The notes beneath the pieces are model-generated. The model worked only from the letters and a program-made list of their open reading frames with translations. It did no database searches and was not told where the DNA came from. The position numbers and the translations under genes are program-made. From Chloroflexota bacterium (GTDB lineage: Bacteria > Chloroflexota > Dehalococcoidia > UBA2979), in assembly GCA_002710905.1 (NCBI GenBank), contig PAJB01000015.1:46782-93809 (forward strand): a stretch of DNA of 47,028 nt. The letters are read 5' to 3'. Positions 35,047 through 43,523 of the stretch are shown here, piece by piece; the first letter of the stretch is position 1, and every line of letters begins with the position of its first letter.

Positions 35047-36102
35047 ATGCGTTTAGGAATTTTAACAGGTATGGTTTCAACAGAAAAAAAAGCTCTTGCG
35101 ACCTCAGTTCCAGGCAGCAGAAGTAATGTTACTATTGCAGAAAGCTGGCAAACCTCAATAGAAAAAATTCAAATAGCAGAAAGCCTTGGATATGAATGCG
35201 TAGTCGTGCCTGAATCATGGCAATTATCTGCAATACCATGGCTATCTTTAATTGCCGAACACACAAACAAAATTCAAATAGGCACATCAATAATTAATTC
35301 ATTTTCTCGTTCTCCTGCTGCACTCGCTCAAGATTTTGCAACTTTAGAAATCATATCAGAAGGTAGAATGATACTTGGTATTGGTAGTTCAAGTGCTGCT
35401 GTAGTAGAAAATTATCATGGAATTCCGTTTAAAAAACCTCTTAGAAGACTTAAGGAATATACTGAAATATTTAATATGTTGATAAGCGGTGAAAAACTTT
35501 TTTATGAAGGTGAAATTTATAAGCTGACTCAAGGATTCTCATTAAGATATGACAGGCCACGTGATCATGTGCCCGTTTGGATCGCTTCATTAACACCAAA
35601 ATCACTTGAACAATCAGGTGAAATTGCTGATGGAATTATGCCAGTGCATTGGCCAAGCTCTCGTATGTTTGAATTAAAAGAACAAATGAATGTAGGAGCA
35701 AAAAAAATTGATAGAGATGTTAATGAAATAGTCGTTGCTCCACATAGTCATCTATTTATTCTTGATGGTAATAATGATGATGCAATCTGGGACGAAGCAA
35801 GAAAACCACTAGAAATGTATATTAATAGAATGGGTAATTTTTATCATGAAATGATGACAAGAACTGGATGGGAAAAAGAAGTTGCTGAATCACAAAAAGC
35901 ATTTGCCGACAAAGATATGGATAAGGCAATTCAAGCAATTTCAAATGATATGGTTGAAGAAATTCAAGTTATTGGTACCGTCGAGCAAATCAGAGATCGA
36001 TTACAAGAAAGATCAAAAAATGGTGCTGATGTCCAAATTATATATATGCCAAAAGGTGAACCAAAAGAAGCTGGTAAATTGCTTGAAAAATTAATTAGCT
36101 AA
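35047..36102 (+). CDS. Luciferase-like (LLM) flavin/F420-dependent oxidoreductase
   Basis: A TIM-barrel oxidoreductase of the bacterial luciferase superfamily, 351 residues. The N-terminal MRLGILTGMVST, ESLGYECVVVPESWQ, IQIGTSIINSFSRSPAALAQDFATLEIISEGRMILGIGSS and RPRDHVPVWIASLTPKSLEQSGEIADGIMP are typical of F420-dependent members (methylene-H4MPT-reductase-like group), but FMN-dependent monooxygenases share them. The substrate cannot be told. It is 8 nt after the SLT gene and convergent (2 nt) with a MaoC-like gene. The large number of such paralogues in SAR202 Chloroflexota supports the taxonomic suggestion. No F420 biosynthesis gene is in the window. Confidence 0.82.
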   Translation: MRLGILTGMVSTEKKALATSVPGSRSNVTIAESWQTSIEKIQIAESLGYECVVVPESWQLSAIPWLSLIAEHTNKIQIGTSIINSFSRSPAALAQDFATLEIISEGRMILGIGSSSAAVVENYHGIPFKKPLRRLKEYTEIFNMLISGEKLFYEGEIYKLTQGFSLRYDRPRDHVPVWIASLTPKSLEQSGEIADGIMPVHWPSSRMFELKEQMNVGAKKIDRDVNEIVVAPHSHLFILDGNNDDAIWDEARKPLEMYINRMGNFYHEMMTRTGWEKEVAESQKAFADKDMDKAIQAISNDMVEEIQVIGTVEQIRDRLQERSKNGADVQIIYMPKGEPKEAGKLLEKLIS

Positions 36103-36104
36103 AA

Positions 36105-36530
36105 CTATTGTGGCAATTTCACTAGGGCAAAACCAGGAGTAGTTGATGTCCCATCTTGTCTAAAAACATCAACTTCAAGTTTGAGTATTTTTTCATCTGC
36201 TTCGTTTGTTATTTTTTCAATAACTTTTAACGTAGTTGATAAGGTATCATTTTTTTGATTAATAGCTGTATACCTACAAGAAACTTGCATGACTTCAATT
36301 TCATCACCTAACCAATCTCGGATTGCATTGTGTATATATGAGAATCGCATTTGACCCATTCCAAACATGCCTTCGGGATTTTCAGCAGCAATAGCAACCT
36401 GATCGTCCATATGAACTAAATAAAATTCATCATTTGCAGCAGCAAAACGATTCCATTCCATTGGTCCTGTAACTCGCTCCCATTTTGGTGAGATATCACC
36501 TACTTCAAAATCATTAAAATGGTTTTTCAT
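36105..36530 (-). CDS. MaoC-like hydratase/dehydratase subunit
   Basis: Single hot-dog domain of 141 residues related to (R)-specific enoyl-CoA hydratases. The active-site helix reads FAAANDEFYLVHMDD, keeping an Asp and a His of the D-x4-H-type hydratase site in the variant form seen in proteins paired with FAS1-like subunits; FGMGQMRFSYIHNAIRDWLG follows. The ATG directly follows the stop of the upstream FAS1-like gene (TAAATG, same frame), so the two are translated together and probably form a hetero-oligomer in which this is the catalytic half. The substrate is an unknown acyl-CoA. Ends 2 nt from the convergent LLM gene. Confidence 0.75.
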   Translation of the reverse strand: MKNHFNDFEVGDISPKWERVTGPMEWNRFAAANDEFYLVHMDDQVAIAAENPEGMFGMGQMRFSYIHNAIRDWLGDEIEVMQVSCRYTAINQKNDTLSTTLKVIEKITNEADEKILKLEVDVFRQDGTSTTPGFALVKLPQ

Positions 36531-37019
36531 TTAATATCTAACTCCTGTAGAAAATCTAGTTCTAACAAGCTCTTTATCTTGATTAATCCATTCAGACTCA
36601 TTAATAACAAACAAAGTTTGGCCGAGCCTCGTTTTAGTTAATTTATATTCACTGACTCTACTTCGCTCAGTAATAACATCACCTATATAAATCTGAACAC
36701 CATAAACATCATTTGTACCACCAGCCATACTTCTTAAATGTGGTATTAAGCCAATATCAAGCCCGCCATTAGATTCATCAGCTTTGACTGGCCATGCAAA
36801 TGGATTAAATTCTCTTGGAGCAACAATTTTACCCCATTTAGTTTTTTTTGCATAATCTTGATTGACAAAAATTTCTGGCGGATTTTCGGGCCAGTATACT
36901 CCTATAGCCCATCTTCTTATATCTGAAAAATCTACAGGAAATGAAACTCTTTTACGATACCACTCACCCTTGGCTTTGTCTAAGGAGCTAATAGCCCTAG
37001 CTATGTCATCTTTGTTCAT
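36531..37019 (-). CDS. FAS1-like dehydratase-domain partner of a MaoC hydratase
   Basis: 162-residue hot-dog fold protein of the MaoC N-terminal/FAS1-like dehydratase type. IRRWAIGVYWPENPPEIFVN corresponds to the 'AxAxGDxNPxY' helix of the family but lacks the catalytic Asp-His pair, and WGKIVAPREFNPF matches the typical 'gxivAPPtf' loop. Such subunits shape the substrate tunnel while a MaoC partner provides catalysis, as in mycobacterial HadAB and the ChsH1-ChsH2 pair; that pairing is seen here, as the MaoC gene follows without a gap. Starts with ATG 63 nt from the divergent crotonase gene. Confidence 0.75.
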   Translation of the reverse strand: MNKDDIARAISSLDKAKGEWYRKRVSFPVDFSDIRRWAIGVYWPENPPEIFVNQDYAKKTKWGKIVAPREFNPFAWPVKADESNGGLDIGLIPHLRSMAGGTNDVYGVQIYIGDVITERSRVSEYKLTKTRLGQTLFVINESEWINQDKELVRTRFSTGVRY

Positions 37020-37082
37020 CTATACTCTCTTTATAAAATTTAGTTATGATATATTATATTTTAACACAAAATAGGAATTTTT

Positions 37083-37913
37083 ATGAATTATGAAACGATC
37101 TCAATTGAGAGACATGATCGTGTGTTACTCGCATCATGGAACCGTCCAGAGAAACTTAATGCATTTAATGGTTTATTTTTTAAAGAATGGATCGAACTCC
37201 TTGATGCGGTAAATAAAGATAACACGATTGGTGCAATAGTATGTACTGGAAAAGGTAAGGCTTTCAGTTCCGGAGCAGATGTTGGTGAATTCGCATCAGC
37301 TTCTAAAGGCAACAAAACAGTGAAGGAATATTGGGAGAAATATCAACCTGTTGCTTTTGAGGCAAAAAGGATGATATCAAGCAAGCCAATTATTGGCGCA
37401 ATTAATGGATTAGCTCTAGGAGCAGGTTTAACTTGTACTTTTTGGTTTGATTTCAATTTAGCATCTACAGAAGCAAAGTTTTCAATGAGATTTTCAAAAC
37501 TAGGACTAACACCTGAACTTGACAGTTCATGGTTATTACCTAAGCTAATTGGCTTACAAAAAGCAAAAGAAATGATGCTTACAGGAAAGATATATAATGC
37601 AAATGAAGCCTTAGAATTTGGATTAATTACAAAAATATATGAACCTCATGAACTTATTGATGAGGCAATTAAAACTGCACAATCAATAGCTGATAATCCT
37701 TCTAATACTTTGCATACAATAAAAGAAATGGTTTTTGAAGACATGACAACAACATCATTCACAGAAATTGCACAGAGATCAATAGATAATTTTGCCTATG
37801 CAAGAAAATCTGATGAACACAGAGAAGCATTGTTGGCCCTTCAAGAAAAAAGAAAGCCCAAATTTCACGATGTTGAACATATGAAAAAAATTATTAAAAA
37901 GAAGAAAAAATAA
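37083..37913 (+). CDS. Enoyl-CoA hydratase/isomerase (crotonase) family protein
   Basis: 276 residues with crotonase folds. Oxyanion-hole blocks are KGKAFSSGADVGEFA and GAINGLALGAGLT. The general acid/base Glu lies in GLTPELDSSWLLPKLIG (E145), and the C-terminal helix reads KSDEHREALLALQEKRKPKF; the basic tail ends in KKK. Only one of the two glutamates of classical hydratases is seen at the expected positions, so hydratase versus isomerase activity (as in PaaG-like enzymes) is open. ATG has AGGA 8 nt before it. The divergent FAS1-like/MaoC pair suggests shared CoA-ester metabolism. The next gene begins 2 nt after its stop. Confidence 0.83.
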   Translation: MNYETISIERHDRVLLASWNRPEKLNAFNGLFFKEWIELLDAVNKDNTIGAIVCTGKGKAFSSGADVGEFASASKGNKTVKEYWEKYQPVAFEAKRMISSKPIIGAINGLALGAGLTCTFWFDFNLASTEAKFSMRFSKLGLTPELDSSWLLPKLIGLQKAKEMMLTGKIYNANEALEFGLITKIYEPHELIDEAIKTAQSIADNPSNTLHTIKEMVFEDMTTTSFTEIAQRSIDNFAYARKSDEHREALLALQEKRKPKFHDVEHMKKIIKKKKK

Positions 37914-37915
37914 AA

Positions 37916-39376
37916 ATGAACGAAGAATATAAAATATGTCCTCGATGTCAGATTGAAATAAATGCAGATTCAAGAATTTGTAAGAAATGTTTATTCAATC
38001 TACGTGATGTAGAAATAAAAACAAGAGTTTCTGATGCGCATAATAAAACCTTTGTCGATAAAGCTACAAGACTAAAAATTCAATCTAATTTCCTTCGTAA
38101 AAGATTCATTTTTCTGTCAGTAATTTCAGTATATATATGCATTTTTATATTTGGTAATTTATTGTATGTAAACAAATATCGAGTTGTCCCCTCTCTACCG
38201 ATAAGCAGCAACGTTTTCGAGGTAACCGCCACAGGAGAATCATGGCCAAGCGAATATGGTCAATCAACTGGTATGAGAAATCTTAATCAATCATTTGATT
38301 TAAATGGTATGGTTTTGTGGGAACATCAAATGAAAGTTCCACAATTATTTAATATACAAGGGTTATCAACAAATATTATTGGTAACAAGAATTTTATTAT
38401 TTATGCGCTAGTTAATGGTGAACTTAATGCAATTTCGAAAGCAACAGGTCAATTAGTATGGTCTAAAAAGATTCCTGGATTATTAGATAGCACCCCCATA
38501 ATTATTGAGAATAAATTGTATTTTCCCCAACGCGATGGAATCATCAATGCAATTGATATAGCAACAGGTCAAACAATTTGGCAAACAAAAACTTCTGATG
38601 TCTTTTTAACTGGTATTAGCATAGTAGAAGGAATGATATATGCAAATTCATTAGATAAAATTTATTTTTTCGATGCCAATAATGGTGATTTAATTTGGTC
38701 TAAAAAAATACAAAATCTTAAAGAGTTTCCAGCAACTGCTGTGTCAGCGAATGATGAAATACTTATTATTTCCACTTCTAGTCTCGTCATTCATCTAGAT
38801 CGAAAAACTGGTGAAGTGCTGCATAAACATAGAACAAGTTGGGTCGAGCATACTTACACTGAAGGAGATAATTTTTATGTTTTTAGTAAGAATGAAGTAG
38901 GTTCAATTAGTAAAGATGCAAGAGGTTATTGGTGGGATAAAGTTCCGACCCTTCGATTTGTATGGGGGCAACTCATGGCCTGGAATATGGCACCTTTAAT
39001 TCCGAGAGATGAGAACAATTGGATAACTGCTTTAGGAAAAGGTAGTTTTAGGCGAAATATAATCCATTTAAAAATACCTGCCATTAATCAAGATAGTATT
39101 TTTACTGTGCATTATGACGGTTCAATAAAATCAATTGATAAAAAAACAGGAGCATACAACTGGCAAGTTGATTATGAAAATAGCGTTACTGACCCAATTA
39201 TCACTCAATCTGGTCTAGTTATTGGCATTGGCAATGATTTAGTCACTCTTGATACCAATACTGGAAAAGAAATGAACCGGATAGGAATAAATCGAGGCAA
39301 GCTTAATCAAATTGCAATCATTGATAATGAATTAATAGCAGTGATTGATGATCGAATAATAATAAATATTGATTAG
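37916..39376 (+). CDS. Zinc-ribbon, membrane-anchored PQQ-type beta-propeller protein
   Basis: No named family recognised; built from known parts. An N-terminal zinc ribbon has two CxxC knuckles (C8/C11 and C22/C25). A basic linker and one membrane span (about residues 64-84, FIFLSVISVYICIFIFGNLLY) follow, then about 400 residues of repeating propeller blades marked by the Gly-X-X-Trp pattern: ISKATGQLVWSKK, IDIATGQTIWQTK, FDANNGDLIWSKK, LDRKTGEVLHKH, IDKKTGAYNWQVD and LDTNTGKEMNRIG. The ribbon should be cytoplasmic and the propeller extracellular. BamB-like or PQQ-like repeats are often scaffolds rather than enzymes, and no signature for bound PQQ is seen. It follows the crotonase by 2 nt, convergent with a MaoC gene. 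Confidence 0.7.
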   Translation: MNEEYKICPRCQIEINADSRICKKCLFNLRDVEIKTRVSDAHNKTFVDKATRLKIQSNFLRKRFIFLSVISVYICIFIFGNLLYVNKYRVVPSLPISSNVFEVTATGESWPSEYGQSTGMRNLNQSFDLNGMVLWEHQMKVPQLFNIQGLSTNIIGNKNFIIYALVNGELNAISKATGQLVWSKKIPGLLDSTPIIIENKLYFPQRDGIINAIDIATGQTIWQTKTSDVFLTGISIVEGMIYANSLDKIYFFDANNGDLIWSKKIQNLKEFPATAVSANDEILIISTSSLVIHLDRKTGEVLHKHRTSWVEHTYTEGDNFYVFSKNEVGSISKDARGYWWDKVPTLRFVWGQLMAWNMAPLIPRDENNWITALGKGSFRRNIIHLKIPAINQDSIFTVHYDGSIKSIDKKTGAYNWQVDYENSVTDPIITQSGLVIGIGNDLVTLDTNTGKEMNRIGINRGKLNQIAIIDNELIAVIDDRIIINID

Positions 39377-39377
39377 T

Positions 39378-39797
39378 CTACTGAGTTTCTATAGATGCTG
39401 AACCACTTAAAACAATTTTATCTGATTGATTAGAAGTATGAATTGATAATTCAATAAATCTGCTTTCAGCATCACTCTCAATTTTATCAATGACAATTTT
39501 AGTAGTTAATGTATCGCCAGGCCAAATAATATTTTGAAATCTAACACCAAATTTCTTGATAGTTACATTATCAAAAAGCTTAGTTAATAATTTGCCAGTT
39601 AAAGCCATTCCCAGCATACCGTGAGCAAAAGTTGATGGATACCCAGCTATTTCTGTTGCAAATGGTTCATCTGTATGTAAAGGATTAAAGTCACCAGATG
39701 CACCTGCGTATTGCACAATTTGTGTACGCGTCAAATTCTCTACAACAACTTCAGTAAATTCTTGTCCAACTTCTAAGCTATTAATAGACTCATTCAT
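39378..39797 (-). CDS. MaoC-family (R)-specific enoyl-CoA hydratase
   Basis: Hot-dog hydratase of 139 residues adding water to trans-2-enoyl-CoA (or dehydrating the 3-hydroxyacyl-CoA). The active site is the canonical ASGDFNPLHTDEPFA with catalytic Asp and His, followed by FAHGMLGMALTGKLL and FGVRFQNIIWPGDTL. It is the catalytic partner of the FAS1-like subunit encoded 2 nt upstream; the pair forms the second such module in the window and is more canonical than the one at 36105-37019. One nt separates its stop from the convergent propeller gene. Confidence 0.85.
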   Translation of the reverse strand: MNESINSLEVGQEFTEVVVENLTRTQIVQYAGASGDFNPLHTDEPFATEIAGYPSTFAHGMLGMALTGKLLTKLFDNVTIKKFGVRFQNIIWPGDTLTTKIVIDKIESDAESRFIELSIHTSNQSDKIVLSGSASIETQ

Positions 39798-39799
39798 GA

Positions 39800-40324
39800 T
39801 TATTTTTTTCCATCTCCTTCTTTTACAACTTTTTCTGTTACTACAGTTACCTTTCTTGCTGTAACGACTAATTCATCATTTTGATTAAAAAATTGAGTGC
39901 TATATTCAGTAAAGATAAGCTTGCCTCCTTTTTTACCTTCTCGTTCCCATGATTTTAATTCACCATCTTGCCAATGAAGTACGTCACCACTATAAACAGG
40001 CATATGATATTCAAAATGTTGTTCAGCATGTAAGCCAGTGCCTCCCTTCGACTGACTTTTCTTTTTTTGCTTATCATTTTTTTTAGATTCAGTAATTTTT
40101 TGCCGTGGTGTTCCAGGCCATTTTTTATCTGGATTAGGTCTCAATTTGTAAGTTAAGTCGAATTGATGATATGCCTCAACAAAAGTCAGTGGAGCAATGG
40201 TTCCTTTAAGACCTTTTGATTGAGCATATTCTGTATCATAATAAATTGGATTCTCTTCATTAATCGATCTTGCAAAAAAAAGAATTTGACTTGCATCTAT
40301 TGGAAATATATTTTTTTTCGACAT
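39800..40324 (-). CDS. FAS1-like dehydratase-domain partner (second pair)
   Basis: A 174-residue non-catalytic MaoC-type hot-dog subunit. FARSINEENPIYYDTEYAQSKG and TIAPLTFVEAYHQFD fit the FAS1-like dehydratase family, with the Asp-His catalytic pair absent. A Lys/Ser/Gly-rich insertion (about residues 79-96, KKNDKQKKKSQSKGG) interrupts the domain before EQHFEYHMPVYSGDVL. The frame is open upstream to a TTG at 40354, but the ATG at 40324 gives MSKKNIFPIDASQ, the natural start. An 84-nt gap separates it from the lhgO-like gene on the same strand. Confidence 0.75.
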   Translation of the reverse strand: MSKKNIFPIDASQILFFARSINEENPIYYDTEYAQSKGLKGTIAPLTFVEAYHQFDLTYKLRPNPDKKWPGTPRQKITESKKNDKQKKKSQSKGGTGLHAEQHFEYHMPVYSGDVLHWQDGELKSWEREGKKGGKLIFTEYSTQFFNQNDELVVTARKVTVVTEKVVKEGDGKK

Positions 40325-40408
40325 AATTACAAATTCGCTAATATTCAATAACAAGAACTAAACTATCAGAAATTGTCATGAATTGCGATAGGAAAATAAA
40401 TGAGTGTT

Positions 40409-41560
40409 TTATAATAAATTTTTGATTTTTTTTGCAATAGCTAAACTCGCAGTCAAACCTGGAGACTCAATGCCTCCTAAATGAATATATTGTTTGTCCT
40501 GCCAAATCAAAAAATCAGCATATTGATTATTTTTGGTCTGAAGTCTAGAACGATAACCAACATGAGCAGGTACAATATCTTCAATATTTAATTGAGGCAG
40601 AATACTTTTCCCAGCAATATAAAACTGTTGAGACTTTTTACCATTATTAATATAATCCATTTCATCATCATTATTTAACCATTCAGTATCTGGGCCTAAT
40701 TTAAGATCCCCATCCAAAGTTTTTGTTAAATGAATGCCTAAGCCTCCTGAAGTATTAATGTGGTCTTGCATTTTCTCTAGATTAATTGGCACAGGGTAAA
40801 CTAAATTATTGATTGAATGATTGATTTTATTGTTGATAATATCAAAATAAATACCTTTGTTTACGTGTTGTCTTAGTATGGGCACCTTAGGATCATCTCC
40901 ATCAATTTGATATCCTATCATTGCAGCAATTTCAGGTGCACCATGCCCAGCTGCATTGATTATCAAATTCGTTGTAATCTCATTTTCAGAACTATCATAA
41001 TTTTTAATTTGAATTTTAAAGTTATTTTTATTTTTCTGAATATTAATAGGGATAGTATTATATGAAAAAAACGTTTCATTTTGTTTAGCAAAATATTCTA
41101 ATGATTTCAAAAAACTTATAGAATCTAAAATTCCAGTATCCTCAGAAAAAAAACCATCCTCAATAGCGATATTTCTTCTATAATCATTTAATTCATTAAG
41201 TGTCAATCTTCTAACTCTAGCACCACTTTCAGATGCTAAATGCCATGCATCTTCAAGATTATTTAGGTCACTTTGATTGATTGCATTGACAATCTTTCCT
41301 ATACGCTTATGTCTTATTTCATATCTATTGCACCATTGATATAGAAGATTATTGCCTTCTAAGCACAACAAATGTTTATTAGAATTAATGGGATAATAGA
41401 TACCTGCATGAATGACTTCACTGTTATGACTCGATGACTCTAAGCCAAAATTTGAATTCTTTTCAATAATTAATGTTCGTTGATTATCAGAAATACACGC
41501 TCCAATTGCAAGCCCAACTGCACCAGCGCCAATTATAACAACATCAAAATCAGATTCCAA
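40409..41560 (-). CDS. lhgO: L-2-hydroxyglutarate oxidase-like FAD-dependent oxidoreductase
   Basis: FAD enzyme of the DAO/glycerol-3-phosphate dehydrogenase-like superfamily. The FAD-binding GxGxxG lies in VVIIGAGAVGLAIG (residues 7-20). SSHNSEVIHAGIYYP (43-57) is the signature of L-2-hydroxyglutarate oxidases/dehydrogenases. The C-terminal GGIESPGLTASLAIA is also typical. It would return L-2-hydroxyglutarate to 2-oxoglutarate, feeding electrons to a quinone. The start is TTG at 41560 with GAGGAG (41571-41566) 5 nt upstream; no ATG fits the conserved beginning. Divergent from the acyl-CoA ligase across 86 nt; upstream of the FAS1/MaoC pair. Confidence 0.85.
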   Translation of the reverse strand: MESDFDVVIIGAGAVGLAIGACISDNQRTLIIEKNSNFGLESSSHNSEVIHAGIYYPINSNKHLLCLEGNNLLYQWCNRYEIRHKRIGKIVNAINQSDLNNLEDAWHLASESGARVRRLTLNELNDYRRNIAIEDGFFSEDTGILDSISFLKSLEYFAKQNETFFSYNTIPINIQKNKNNFKIQIKNYDSSENEITTNLIINAAGHGAPEIAAMIGYQIDGDDPKVPILRQHVNKGIYFDIINNKINHSINNLVYPVPINLEKMQDHINTSGGLGIHLTKTLDGDLKLGPDTEWLNNDDEMDYINNGKKSQQFYIAGKSILPQLNIEDIVPAHVGYRSRLQTKNNQYADFLIWQDKQYIHLGGIESPGLTASLAIAKKIKNLL

Positions 41561-41565
41561 ATCAA

Positions 41566-41571
41566 CTCCTC
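41566..41571 (-). promoter_or_regulatory. Ribosome-binding site supporting the TTG start of lhgO
   Basis: GAGGAG (41571-41566), then TTGAT, then TTG at 41560. The frame has no ATG or GTG before the conserved FAD-binding segment, so the site supports the rare start codon. Confidence 0.6.
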
Positions 41572-41584
41572 TTTTCTATATAAT

Positions 41585-41626
41585 AAGTTAATTATATGCT
41601 TGATTGGTAATTCAAAAAATTAACTT
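41585..41626. promoter_or_regulatory. 9-bp inverted repeat between lhgO and the acyl-CoA ligase gene
   Basis: AAGTTAATT (41585-41593) and AATTAACTT (41618-41626) are a perfect inverted repeat with a 24-nt spacer, centres 33 nt apart (about three helical turns), so two protein-binding half-sites could lie on the same DNA face. It fills the 86-nt gap between divergent genes, a standard place for an operator. No transcription factor gene is in the window. Interpretation is inference. Confidence 0.35.
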
Positions 41627-41646
41627 CAAATAAAGAAAAAATTATA

Positions 41647-43164
41647 ATGGATGAAAATTTTAATCTCACTAAAGAATGTTTAGAAAAATGGTCTCAGGAT
41701 CCACAATCTAAAAATAAACCTGCATTTACATTCATTGACGACACAAGTAGTCAAACATGGAGCTATGAAGAATTATGGAACATTTTAAATGTGTATGCGA
41801 CTAATTTAAACAAAGTGATCAAAAGTGCAAATTCTAAAATATTAATTCGCATGCCGCATTCAGCTGAATATGCTTTTTGCTTCTTTGCATCGATTTTAGC
41901 TGATAAAATACCAATTCCTGCTTCTCCAGAGCTATCTGATCAAGAAATCAATTTTTTGTTAAAAGACAGTACAGCAAAAGAAATCATTACGACAGAAACG
42001 AAGCATGTATATGACGGAAATTACAATTTAATATCTCCTGAACGATTAAATCAATCAATTTCAAAAAATGAGCTGTACTCAAGTAAAGCAACTGCAAATG
42101 AACCGGCATTCATGGTTTATACATCTGGAACAACTTCTAAGCCAAAAGGCGTCTTGCACGCTCACAGAACAATACTTGGCCGAAAACTCATGAAAGAAGG
42201 ATGGGAGCATTATCAAGCTGATGATAATGTCTTGCATGCCGGAACATTGAACTGGACATTCACACTGGGTGTTGGTTTGATGGATGTATGGCTTGCGGGT
42301 GGGCATGCTCACTTATACAACGGCTCAAAAGAACCAAATAAATGGGTTGAAATGATTGAGCAGTATCATATTTCTATCTTTGTAGCTGTCCCAACCATCT
42401 ATAGACAAATTTTAAAATATGTAGAAATTAGTAAAAAGAGTTTAAGTTCATTGAGGTATGGACTTTGCTCTGGTGAACCGCTTCCAAAAGAAGTATTGAA
42501 AGAATGGCAATTAAAAGTAGGAACAAACTTGTATGAAGCATTAGGTATGACTGAGCTGTCAACATATATTTCTACACATAAAAATATAGAAATTAAGGCT
42601 GGCTCTCCAGGAAAACCACAACCAGGCCGCAAAATTGTTATTCTGCCTGAAGAAAATGGAACCACCCCCTTGCAAGTCAATGAAGTTGGATTACTAGCTT
42701 CACATAAATCTGATCATGGTCTAATGTTAGGTTATTGGAAAAGGCCAGAAGAAGAAAAAGAAGTTTTTAGAGGAGATTGGTTTATTGGTGGAGACACAGC
42801 TTCGATTGATGAAGATGGTTATATTTGGTTCCATGGTAGAAGCGATGAAATCATTAAATCGTTTGGATATAGAGTTTCCCCTGTAGAAGTTGAAGCAGCG
42901 TTAGATGCATTAGATAACGTTAATGAATCTGCTGTCTTTGGCATTCAGGCAAGTGAAAATAAAACACTAATTTATGCAGTAGTTGTTTTAGATAATGAAA
43001 GTCATTTTTTAGAAGAAAAAATTAAAAATACACTAGCGAAAACTTTAGCGAAATACAAAATGCCACATGCAATATATCCAATTAGTAAAATTCCTAGGAC
43101 AAGAAATGGGAAAATTAAACGTAGTCAACTAAAAAAAGAGTATGGTAGTAAAACAGATAAATAA
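41647..43164 (+). CDS. AMP-forming acyl-CoA synthetase
   Basis: Activates a carboxylic acid to its CoA ester through an acyl-adenylate. Adenylate-forming motifs are clear: the P-loop YTSGTTSKPKGV (from Y158), YEALGMTELS, GDWFIGGDTASIDEDGYIWFHGR, DEIIKSFGYRVSPVEVE, and the catalytic lysine K489 in RTRNGKIKR. At 505 residues it is complete. The pattern is nearest to acetyl-CoA synthetase-like/medium-chain acyl (ACSM) or benzoate-type ligases, but the acid is not evident. It opens a CoA-ester neighbourhood and lies across from lhgO. The next gene begins 2 nt after its stop. Confidence 0.86.
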   Translation: MDENFNLTKECLEKWSQDPQSKNKPAFTFIDDTSSQTWSYEELWNILNVYATNLNKVIKSANSKILIRMPHSAEYAFCFFASILADKIPIPASPELSDQEINFLLKDSTAKEIITTETKHVYDGNYNLISPERLNQSISKNELYSSKATANEPAFMVYTSGTTSKPKGVLHAHRTILGRKLMKEGWEHYQADDNVLHAGTLNWTFTLGVGLMDVWLAGGHAHLYNGSKEPNKWVEMIEQYHISIFVAVPTIYRQILKYVEISKKSLSSLRYGLCSGEPLPKEVLKEWQLKVGTNLYEALGMTELSTYISTHKNIEIKAGSPGKPQPGRKIVILPEENGTTPLQVNEVGLLASHKSDHGLMLGYWKRPEEEKEVFRGDWFIGGDTASIDEDGYIWFHGRSDEIIKSFGYRVSPVEVEAALDALDNVNESAVFGIQASENKTLIYAVVVLDNESHFLEEKIKNTLAKTLAKYKMPHAIYPISKIPRTRNGKIKRSQLKKEYGSKTDK

Positions 43165-43166
43165 AA

Positions 43167-43523
43167 ATGAAAAAAATTAAATATTTAATTATAAGTATAA
43201 TTGGTGGGATCATATCTGGACTAACGGGTATTGGTGGTGGCACAGTGATGGTGCCACTATTTACAAGTTTTACAAAAATGCAACAACATCGAGCCCATGC
43301 TAATTCATTAGTCATAGTAATATTTGGAGCAACTGCAGCATTAATTCTGTATATTATTCGTGGTGATATTGATTGGGCAGTAGCATTAATCCTTGGTTTG
43401 GGTGGTATTATCGGTGGTCAAATAGGAGCTAAAATCATGCATGTAACTCCTGATCGCAGATTAAAACTCATATTTTCTATCTTCCTCATTATAGTTGGTA
43501 TTCGATTGTTGCTAGGCACTTAA
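43167..43523 (+). CDS. TauE/SafE permease, first half (split gene)
   Basis: A 118-residue, about four-span membrane half of the sulfite/sulfoacetate-exporter TauE/SafE family. GLTGIGGGTVMVPLFT is the repeat signature, and the C terminus ends with IIGGQIGAKIMHVTPDRRLKLIFSIFLIIVGIRLL. Full-length TauE/SafE proteins have two such halves in one chain of about 250 residues. The TAA at 43521-43523 is followed at once by an ATG in the same frame; reading through would give a normal 247-residue protein. It is either a genuinely split permease, a nonsense mutation, or an error. Transport substrate unknown (sulfite, sulfoacetate or another organosulfur acid are typical). Confidence 0.75.
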   Translation: MKKIKYLIISIIGGIISGLTGIGGGTVMVPLFTSFTKMQQHRAHANSLVIVIFGATAALILYIIRGDIDWAVALILGLGGIIGGQIGAKIMHVTPDRRLKLIFSIFLIIVGIRLLLGT

